Below are positions 6,891 to 11,751 of a DNA stretch of 11,751 nucleotides, one piece after another. The DNA is from JBCDBH01 sp039184055 (GTDB lineage: Bacteria > Acidobacteriota > Thermoanaerobaculia > Multivoradales > J023), in NCBI GenBank assembly GCA_039184055.1, contig JBCDBH010000177.1, positions 1-11,751 of the forward strand, read 5' to 3'. Within the stretch, counting starts at the first letter, position 1. Each line of letters starts with the position of its first letter. The position numbers and the translations under genes are program-made. Under the pieces are notes generated by a model. The model saw only the letters and a list, made by a program, of their open reading frames with translations. It was not told where the DNA came from and did no database searches.

Positions 6891-7832
6891 ATGCGAAACG
6901 TGACCCTTCTCGGACCTCAACGCCACCACCCCAACCTCCGCGCCGAGCTCGACCGTGCCGGGATCCCCGAGGACGGCCGGGTGGTGGTGGTTACCGCTGG
7001 CTGGCAAGAACGCGAAAACGAGGACGACGAGCTCTGCGAGCATCTCGGTCGTCCCGTGGTCAACCTGGCGCTGCACCACCGTAGTGAGCGTGTCTTCGCC
7101 GACGATCCGGAGCTCTTCGCCGCCCATCGCGCCCGTCAAGATCAGCTGCGCGAGATTCAACGGCTGTATCGATTCAGGCTCGACTTCGCGCTCGACCCGG
7201 CGCGTCGTCTCCTACAACGTAACGACCTCGACGACGACGTGCTCGATCCCGAACGCGAAGCGGCGATCCAGGCCGTGCGCACCCTCGACGCGCAACACCT
7301 GGCGCGTATTCGGGGCATTCACCGCGACTACAACCTCGCCGTCAAGCTGAGTGAACGACCGTCTCTCGCCAGCCATCTCGACGAGATCAACGGCGCGCTC
7401 GACGGCGCCGCGGCGATCGCGATCGCCGGTGGTCACGTCGCCGTGCTGCTCAACCGCCTTCGCCTCTTCGGCGGCCGACGTCTCTTTCCTGGACCACTGC
7501 CGGTCTTCGCCTGGTCGGCGGGCGCCATGGCGATCACTCGACGGGTCGTGCTCTTTCACGACAGCCCACCACAAGGCGCTGGCAATCCCGAGATTCTCGA
7601 CGCCGGGCTCGGCTTGATCAGCCACGTCGTCGCGCTGCCCCACGCGCACCAGCGTCTCCGCCTCGACGACTCGACCCGCGTGGCGCTCTTCGCCCGACGG
7701 TTCGCTCCCGACCTGTGCGCCAGTCTCGTACCCGGCGCCGCCGTGTTCTGGAACGGTCGTACCTGGCGACGAAGCAACGTCAGTCGTCTCGGTCTCGATG
7801 GCCAGGTCGGCCCCATGGAGATCGCGGCATGA
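6891..7832 (+). CDS. Large S51/peptidase E-like (class I glutamine amidotransferase fold) serine hydrolase
   Basis: 313 residues. The second half carries the nucleophile elbow of the peptidase E/cyanophycinase family: IAIAGGH (176-182) and VFAWSAGAMA (205-214, nucleophile S209), followed by LGLISHVVALPHAHQRLRLD, where H251 or H253 would be the catalytic His, and RVALFARRFAP. E. coli peptidase E has a very similar GWSAGAN and cleaves Asp-X dipeptides; cyanophycinase cleaves beta-Asp-Arg. The N-terminus starts with a beta strand (NVTLLGP) and VVVVTAGWQERE. It is then interrupted by about 100 charged, mostly helical residues (63-160) absent from the 229-residue peptidase E, so the substrate is probably different. 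Some relatives are labelled only 'type 1 glutamine amidotransferase-like'. ATG 6891 is the first start after frame-specific upstream shadow sequence and has no Shine-Dalgarno. The stop overlaps the esterase start by 4 bp (ATGA), indicating translational coupling. Confidence 0.75.
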   Translation: MRNVTLLGPQRHHPNLRAELDRAGIPEDGRVVVVTAGWQERENEDDELCEHLGRPVVNLALHHRSERVFADDPELFAAHRARQDQLREIQRLYRFRLDFALDPARRLLQRNDLDDDVLDPEREAAIQAVRTLDAQHLARIRGIHRDYNLAVKLSERPSLASHLDEINGALDGAAAIAIAGGHVAVLLNRLRLFGGRRLFPGPLPVFAWSAGAMAITRRVVLFHDSPPQGAGNPEILDAGLGLISHVVALPHAHQRLRLDDSTRVALFARRFAPDLCASLVPGAAVFWNGRTWRRSNVSRLGLDGQVGPMEIAA

Positions 7833-8965
7833 GCCTGGTCATCGATCGACTCACCAGCGACGGCCCACCCCACGACGAGAAGATCCGCGCGTTTCTCGCC
7901 GAGCACACCTTCCCGTTCGTCGAGGGCACCTCGGTGACCTTCGTCTACTACGGCGAAGCCGACGCCGTGTATCTCCAGCACTTCATTTACGGTCTACCGA
8001 CCTCGCAGCCGTTCAGCCGGCTGGCCGGTACCAACCTGTGGTGGAAGGTGCTCGATCTGCCGCTCGCGTCGCGGTTGCAATACAAGATCAACGTCGCTCA
8101 GGGGGACAACCACCGCTGGATCCTCGATCCACGCAACCCCGAACGCGCCACCGATCCGTTCGGCGCCAACTCGGTCGTCGCCACGGCGGGCGCCGAACGC
8201 CCCGATTGGACCCTGCCCGACGACGACACGCGCCAGGGTCGATTGGTCGAACGAACCTTCGACAGCGCCGCCCTCGGTGGCACGTGTCATTACTACCTCT
8301 ATCTGCCGGCGCGCTATCGCACGACACGACGCTACCCGCTCCTGGTGGCCCACGACGGCCGTGATTACCTGCGGTTCTCGAGTCTCAAAACCGTGCTCGA
8401 CAACCTCATTCACCGGCTCGAAATGCCCCCGATGATCGTCGCCCTGGTTGACCCGGGAGATCGCCTGGTGGAATACGCCAACGACGAGCGTCACGCCCGT
8501 TTCCTGGTCGAAGAGCTCGTGCCGGCCCTCGAAGACGAGCTCCCGCTGCGTGGCGAGCCCAACGGCCGCGGCATCATGGGCGCCAGCTTCGGAGGCGTCG
8601 CCAGCTTTTCCACCGCGGTGCGCTACCCCGGCTTCTTCGACCGCCTCTTCCTGCAGAGCGGCTCGTTCGCCTTTACCGACATCGGTGAGAACCCCCGTGG
8701 TCCCGCCTTCGCGCCGGTGGTCGACTTCATGAACCAATACCGGAGTCGACCCGAGCGCGTCGCCGGCAAGGTCTTCGTGAGCTGTGGCACCTACGAATCG
8801 CTCATCTACGAGAACCGTTCGATCGTCCCGTTGCTCCAAGACACCGGTATGACCGTGCGCTACGTCGAGGCACGTGACGGTCACAATTGGGAGAATTGGC
8901 GCGACCGGATGCGGGAAGGCTTGTCGTGGCTTTTCCCCGGACCGCTGTGGATGGTCTACGAATAG
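7829..8965 (+). CDS. Enterochelin esterase-like alpha/beta hydrolase (esterase D / Fes type)
   Basis: 378 residues. The C-terminal domain (about 150-378) is a PF00756-type esterase: YYLYLPARY at the entry strand, YPLLVAHDGRDYL (169-181), GIMGASFGGVASF (248-260, nucleophile S253), FLQSGSF (274-280), and DGHNWENWRDRM (350-361, catalytic H352). The acidic triad member is not certain. The N-terminal part (about 10-110: VTFVYYGEADAVYLQHFIYG, then WKVLDLPL and YKINV) looks like the immunoglobulin-like early-set domain found in Fes/IroD and in many acidobacterial-type esterases. No signal peptide is seen, so it should act in the cytoplasm. Fes hydrolyses a siderophore lactone, but no siderophore or iron gene lies nearby, so an ester on another metabolite or glycan is just as likely. 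ATG 7829 lies 8 bp after GGAG and overlaps the preceding stop. The MITE-like repeat begins on the last base of its TAG stop. Confidence 0.88.
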   Translation: MSLVIDRLTSDGPPHDEKIRAFLAEHTFPFVEGTSVTFVYYGEADAVYLQHFIYGLPTSQPFSRLAGTNLWWKVLDLPLASRLQYKINVAQGDNHRWILDPRNPERATDPFGANSVVATAGAERPDWTLPDDDTRQGRLVERTFDSAALGGTCHYYLYLPARYRTTRRYPLLVAHDGRDYLRFSSLKTVLDNLIHRLEMPPMIVALVDPGDRLVEYANDERHARFLVEELVPALEDELPLRGEPNGRGIMGASFGGVASFSTAVRYPGFFDRLFLQSGSFAFTDIGENPRGPAFAPVVDFMNQYRSRPERVAGKVFVSCGTYESLIYENRSIVPLLQDTGMTVRYVEARDGHNWENWRDRMREGLSWLFPGPLWMVYE

Positions 8966-9125
8966 CAGGTTGCTGAAAACTCCGCACACCGTCTCGCGGC
9001 GGGGCAGCACGATCTTCTTCGTTCTCGCTCCTCGACAATGCTTCGGCATTGCCTGCGTCGCGACGCCTTGAATCTCGTACCGCCGCGCTCGCGATCCGGC
9101 ACACGGGCTTTTTTCAGCAACCTGC
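8965..9125. repeat. MITE-like intergenic element with 15-bp perfect terminal inverted repeats
   Basis: GCAGGTTGCTGAAAA (8965-8979) is matched exactly in inverted orientation by 9111-9125. The arms stay imperfectly complementary further in, both containing a GCGGCGG and ACGA(G)ATC stretch. Inside are a 6-bp stem closed by TTCG (9036-9051) and a perfect 12-bp palindrome GCGTCGCGACGC (9055-9066). No open frame of interest lies within. This is the form of a non-autonomous miniature transposable element or a dispersed palindromic repeat; there is no obvious target duplication. Transcribed, it would form a long hairpin directly after the esterase stop and could end or stabilise that message before the ATP-grasp gene. 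Confidence 0.75.
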
Positions 9126-9220
9126 CCACGCCATTAGACTAAGATCGACGTTTACCGGGACCGCCATCTACCTGAAGCACGCGGTACGTCGATCACACGC
9201 CTTTTAGAGGAGAACGCATC

Positions 9221-10498
9221 GTGGCCACCGTCACTCGTCATATCGGACTCTCGCTCGGCGCCGACTTGTGCTGGCCGATCTGCTTCGAGGAAATCCTCAA
9301 CCATCTCGATCTCCACATCCCGATGGGTGACGACACGATCGAGGTGACCGTCGACCGCGTCACCATCGAGCCGTTCAACCTCCAGCAGGACACGCGGTAC
9401 GACGTCTTGCTCGACCGCCTGACGCACTGGTACCACACCAGTCGCGAATGGATCAAAAAGGCGGTCATCCTCGACGATCTCTACGTGCTCAACAATCCAT
9501 GGACGCTGCAGTCGATGGAAAAGCAGACCACCTACTGCGCCATGATGAAGCTCGGTCTGCCGGTGCCTCGCACCTGGATGGTGCCACCCAAAGAGTACGA
9601 CCCGCACAACGATCTCCACGCCACCCTGAGCCGCTACGCCCGTCTTTTCGACATCGGCAAGATCGGCGACGATCTCGGCTACCCGCTCTTCATGAAGCCC
9701 TACGACGGTGGCGCCTGGGTCGGTGTCAACAAGATCGACGACGACGAAGGCCTGCGTCTGGCGTACGAAGGCAGCGGCAAGATGCTCATGCATCTCCAGG
9801 AAGCGGTCAAAGATTGGGACGTCTTCGTGCGCTGTATCGGTGTCGGGCCCCAGGTCAACGTCGTGCGCTACAACCCCACCGCGCCGCTCCACCAACGCTA
9901 CGAAGTCGCCTTCAACTTCGTCGACAGCGATACGCATCAGATCCTCCGCGACATGACGCTCACCATCAACAGCTTCTTCGGCTGGGACTTCAACAGCTGC
10001 GAAGCCCTGCGTGACCCCGAGGGCGTCTTCCACCCCATCGACTTCGCCAACGCCTGCCCCGACAGCCAGGTCACCAGCCTCCACTACCACTTCCCGTGGC
10101 TGGTCAAGTCCATGCTGCGCTGGTCGATCTTCTGCGCGGTCACCAACCGGCCGATGCACCAAACCGTCAACTGGCAGCCCTACTACGACATCGCCGCCCG
10201 CACCGATCTCGACTTCCGCGAAAAACTGAGCGGCTACGCCAAGCTCGCCGACCAGCACTTCGATCGCGCCGGCTTTCACGCCTTCTGCGAGCAACACCTC
10301 TCGCACATGGATCGTGTCGTCTGGGAATTCTTCGGCAGCGACCGCGCCAAAGAAGCCGTGCGTCTCAAAGTCGAATCCCTCTTCCCCGAGCACGAGCACA
10401 AAGAATTCACCGAGCACTTCTGGGGCTTGATCCAATTCTGGCGCAAGACCGAAGCCGATCGGATCGAACGCGAGACCGGAGAGAACCTCCGCGACTAA
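9221..10498 (+). CDS. ATP-grasp domain ligase of unknown substrate
   Basis: 425 residues. ATP-grasp enzymes activate a carboxylate as acyl-phosphate and join it to an amine or thiol. Seen here: a pre-grasp N-terminal region; NNPWTLQSMEKQTTYCAMMK and LGLPVPRTWMVPP (91-123), the usual approach to the ATP-binding lobe; YPLFMKPYDGGAWVGV (154-169), a Lys-bearing strand with a glycine-rich loop; LQEAVKDWDVFVRCIGV (192-208); and FNSCEALR (257-264) with FHPIDFANACPD (270-281), where D274 and N277 fit the Mg-ATP ligands. About 130 further residues, helical and rich in aromatic residues, follow and match no domain I can name. GTG 9221 is supported by AGAGGAG (9206-9212) 8 bp upstream. The TAA overlaps the PIN toxin stop tail to tail. 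Upstream only a weak TAAGAT (9140-9145) suggests a promoter; co-transcription through the repeat is also possible. RimK-like or carboxylate-amine ligase chemistry is inferred, not shown. Confidence 0.8.
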   Translation: MATVTRHIGLSLGADLCWPICFEEILNHLDLHIPMGDDTIEVTVDRVTIEPFNLQQDTRYDVLLDRLTHWYHTSREWIKKAVILDDLYVLNNPWTLQSMEKQTTYCAMMKLGLPVPRTWMVPPKEYDPHNDLHATLSRYARLFDIGKIGDDLGYPLFMKPYDGGAWVGVNKIDDDEGLRLAYEGSGKMLMHLQEAVKDWDVFVRCIGVGPQVNVVRYNPTAPLHQRYEVAFNFVDSDTHQILRDMTLTINSFFGWDFNSCEALRDPEGVFHPIDFANACPDSQVTSLHYHFPWLVKSMLRWSIFCAVTNRPMHQTVNWQPYYDIAARTDLDFREKLSGYAKLADQHFDRAGFHAFCEQHLSHMDRVVWEFFGSDRAKEAVRLKVESLFPEHEHKEFTEHFWGLIQFWRKTEADRIERETGENLRD

Positions 10499-10911
10499 CT
10501 TCTTTCGCTGCGTTGCAAGATCGCGGCAGGCGTTGCCGCTGGAATCGGGGCATGTCGGAAGTCGCGTATGTTCCTTGTTGCGATGACGTCGGCGGAACAA
10601 GCAGCGGCCGCCGCGACTTGCAAGGCATCTTCAAAATCGGCCATCTCGAGCTGCGTGGCGTAGAGAAGGCTCTCAGTTGTCGTCGGTGCAATTTCGACAA
10701 ACCGCACCAGCTCTAGCAAGAATAGGCGTACCTCGGCGTCACCGGTTTTCGGTCGCGCCAAGTAGTAGACATTCGAAACAGAATGCCACGCGATGAACCC
10801 GTGGTTGTCCTTTCGCTCAACAGCATCCAAGAGCGAGGCGGAAGCATCGACATGAGGCGTACGATCCAAAACGACATCGAGGATGACGTCCGTATCGAGA
10901 AGGACGTTCAC
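10495..10911 (-). CDS. PIN-domain toxin (VapC-like ribonuclease)
   Basis: 138 residues. PIN-domain toxins are Mg-dependent RNases. Landmarks: LLDTDVILDVVLDR (4-17, D6), the central HSVSNVYYLARP (43-54), DFEDALQVAAAAACSADVIA (92-111, D95) and TRNIRDF (112-118, D117). The position where classical VapC has a second acidic residue (near 44) reads SVSN, as in the PIN subgroup with a SNVYY/TNIYY segment, so the active site should still hold D6, D95 and D117. Start is GTG 10911, overlapping the antitoxin TGA (GTGA). The TAG stop overlaps the ATP-grasp TAA on the other strand. The DNA is less GC-biased than the genes to the left, suggesting acquired accessory DNA. Confidence 0.85.
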   Translation of the reverse strand: MNVLLDTDVILDVVLDRTPHVDASASLLDAVERKDNHGFIAWHSVSNVYYLARPKTGDAEVRLFLLELVRFVEIAPTTTESLLYATQLEMADFEDALQVAAAAACSADVIATRNIRDFRHAPIPAATPAAILQRSERS

Positions 10912-11153
10912 AAGTATTTCTTTGCGAGTGCCCGGTAGCGCGGGTCGGAGCGCTCGGCAGGCACGAATCGACCGCGCCAGCGTTGGGAAAAGGTCTCAGC
11001 TGGTTCGGGCTCGTCCCCAGCCTCTCCATGGTCGATAGGCTGCGAGCGGGCGGCTGCTTGACGTCTATACATCTGATACGCGAGGTCAGCCCACGTAGCA
11101 TCCTCAGGCAGCCGATCGATAACTCGTCTCGCTTCTCTTTTGACCGTTCCCAC
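10908..11153 (-). CDS. Antitoxin partner of the PIN toxin
   Basis: 81 residues from GTG 11153. The N-terminal part, ARRVIDRLPEDATWADLAYQ followed by MYRRQ, is the helical 'LPdDATWdDl' motif common in small antitoxins placed just ahead of toxins. A linker of Glu, Asp and Pro follows, then FSQRWRGRFVPAERSDPRYR and ALAKKYL, which probably wraps the PIN active site through its aromatic and arginine residues (inference). An upstream TTG at 11168 would add five residues, but GGAGAG (11161-11166 in minus orientation) lies 7 bp before GTG 11153, which decides the start. The stop overlaps the toxin start, the standard coupled arrangement. No recognisable DNA-binding domain (AbrB, Phd, CopG) is obvious at the N-terminus. 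Confidence 0.75.
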   Translation of the reverse strand: MGTVKREARRVIDRLPEDATWADLAYQMYRRQAAARSQPIDHGEAGDEPEPAETFSQRWRGRFVPAERSDPRYRALAKKYL

Positions 11154-11175
11154 GACATTTCTCTCCAAAAATCAC

Positions 11176-11189
11176 TTGTCCCCTGACAA
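11176..11189. promoter_or_regulatory. Short inverted repeat in the leader of the toxin-antitoxin operon
   Basis: TTGTC-CCCT-GACAA lies about 10 bp upstream of the antitoxin ribosome binding site. It could be an operator for autoregulation or a small leader hairpin; five-base arms are short enough to occur by chance. Confidence 0.25.
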
Positions 11190-11259
11190 TCTTCTCACAT
11201 CTCCACATTCCGCTACTAGTTTCTTATCCCGATCGAGCTCTACGTCGCCCACTCGACAT

Positions 11260-11275
11260 GTCAAACACGCTTGAC
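11260..11275. promoter_or_regulatory. Operator copy 1, GTCAA-N6-TTGAC palindrome over the -35
   Basis: GTCAAACACGCTTGAC has 7-base arms with one mismatch around a 2-base centre, and its right arm supplies five of the six bases of the -35 TTGACA. Half-sites are 11 bp apart, one helical turn, as expected for a dimeric repressor. The same 16-base pattern recurs at 11307-11322. Confidence 0.65.
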
Positions 11276-11299
11276 ACCAAGACAAGTTTCCCGTACACT
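11271..11299 (+). promoter_or_regulatory. Strong sigma70-type promoter
   Basis: A perfect -35 TTGACA (11271-11276) and -10 TACACT (11294-11299) are separated by exactly 17 bp, predicting a start near 11306. That leaves a leader of about 86 nt before ATG 11392. This is the clearest promoter in the window. Confidence 0.8.
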
Positions 11300-11306
11300 C
11301 CATCGA

Positions 11307-11322
11307 GTCAAGCAAGCTTGAC
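11307..11322. promoter_or_regulatory. Operator copy 2, perfect palindrome at the transcription start
   Basis: GTCAAGCAAGCTTGAC has perfect 7-base arms (GTCAAGC / GCTTGAC) around AA. It begins 8 bp after the -10, so a bound protein would cover the start site. It shares GTCAA-N6-TTGAC with copy 1, 47 bp away centre to centre. Confidence 0.7.
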
Positions 11323-11391
11323 TAAAAGTCGTACAAGCGCGACACGCTCACCCTACGAGCACGAATGTACGCCCCACGAGGAGGCTTGATC

Positions 11392-11751
11392 ATGACCAAC
11401 GAATCCTCACCTGATCTCTGTCACGGCGACACGCCGACCAATCGACGCAACAGTGCCCGGCTCCTGACCGCGACGCTGGTCTGGCTGGTGTGTTTTGGCC
11501 TGAGCACCTTTGCACTGCGACTCGAATGGCTACCCGAAGGCGGGCTCCGCATCGTCGCGGCACTCATCCCGACGATCGCCGGCGTGTGGGTCCTACTCGC
11601 CCACGCGCGCTTCATCCGCGAGAGCGATGAGCTCCAGCAGCGGCAGCAGCTCGAAGCCCTCGCCGTGGGCTATGGCGGTGCTTTGTTGCTCGCCTCGGGC
11701 TACGCGCTCTTCGAGCGACTCGGTGCACCCAAAGCCGGTGTCAAGGAATTC
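11392..11751 (+). CDS. Small multi-pass membrane protein, C-terminus outside window
   Basis: 120 codons are visible, open to the window edge. Predicted helices are at about 24-42 (LLTATLVWLVCFGLSTFAL), 52-71 (LRIVAALIPTIAGVWVLLAH) and 91-108 (AVGYGGALLLASGYALF). Between the last two is a charged loop, ARFIRESDELQQRQQLEALA. This helix-loop pattern resembles small membrane proteins commonly encoded directly ahead of a short XRE-family helix-turn-helix regulator; that neighbour would lie beyond the window. ATG 11392 follows AGGAGG (11379-11384) by 7 bp, a near-ideal ribosome binding site, under the promoter at 11271-11299. The function is unknown. Confidence 0.8.
   Translation, partial: MTNESSPDLCHGDTPTNRRNSARLLTATLVWLVCFGLSTFALRLEWLPEGGLRIVAALIPTIAGVWVLLAHARFIRESDELQQRQQLEALAVGYGGALLLASGYALFERLGAPKAGVKEF

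Noticed and set aside
6891..7832. True cyanophycinase
   Set aside because: No cyanophycin synthetase is present and the large insertion is not typical; only the S51-like nucleophile region can be claimed.
7994..9049. 351-codon open frame on the minus strand running from inside the repeat
   Set aside because: Antisense to the esterase, with its start inside the inverted-repeat element; no family features.
6891..9124. Iron or siderophore locus suggested by the Fes-like esterase
   Set aside because: No siderophore synthesis, receptor or Fur box was seen; Fes-type folds serve many substrates.
8965..9125. CRISPR repeat or intact insertion sequence
   Set aside because: There is only one pair of inverted arms, no regularly spaced direct repeats and no transposase frame inside.
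9152..10600. 482-codon open frame on the minus strand
   Set aside because: It is antisense to the ATP-grasp gene, which has a good ribosome binding site and recognisable motifs; the antisense product is low-complexity Val/Glu/Asp.

Overview
The window comes from a high-GC, Gram-negative-type bacterium. It carries a family B DNA polymerase II and three genes for lipopolysaccharide (LPS) or surface glycans: a WaaE/LgtF-like GT2, an LpxL/HtrB-like lipid A acyltransferase and an RfbF-type glucose-1-phosphate cytidylyltransferase. The gene mix and the dispersed-type repeat would fit Acidobacteriota, Myxococcota or a similar lineage, but nothing here fixes the phylum. Coding density is very high: convergent neighbours are separated by 9 bp, by 0 bp, or overlap by 4 bp.

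Layout. 1-1246 (minus): DUF819 integral membrane protein, cut at its C-terminus by the window edge. 1311-3719 (plus): DNA polymerase II with all exonuclease and polymerase motifs and a C-terminal clamp-binding tail. 3729-6708: surface-glycan block on the minus strand (rfbF, then the acyltransferase, then a GT2 further along), with a small Trm112/YcaR-like gene on the plus strand between the last two. 6891-10498 (plus): a three-gene module made of a large S51/peptidase E-like serine hydrolase, an enterochelin-esterase-like alpha/beta hydrolase that overlaps it by 4 bp, and an ATP-grasp ligase. A 161-bp MITE-like inverted-repeat element lies between the last two genes. 10495-11153 (minus): antitoxin/PIN-domain toxin pair with overlapping start and stop. 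11260-11751 (plus): a strong sigma70-type promoter carrying two copies of a 16-bp palindrome, driving a small membrane protein that runs off the window.

How the genes work together. The glycan block supplies late lipid A acylation, core-sugar addition and CDP-glucose. The polymerase is a translesion/repair polymerase. The S51-like/esterase/ATP-grasp set is the best candidate for an undescribed pathway: one enzyme that forms a carboxylate bond next to two serine hydrolases of different folds, with no recognisable transporter or regulator in view. The DNA around the toxin-antitoxin pair and the last promoter looks less GC-rich than the rest, consistent with accessory DNA. The twin palindromes flanking the promoter predict tight repression, probably by a regulator encoded just beyond the window.
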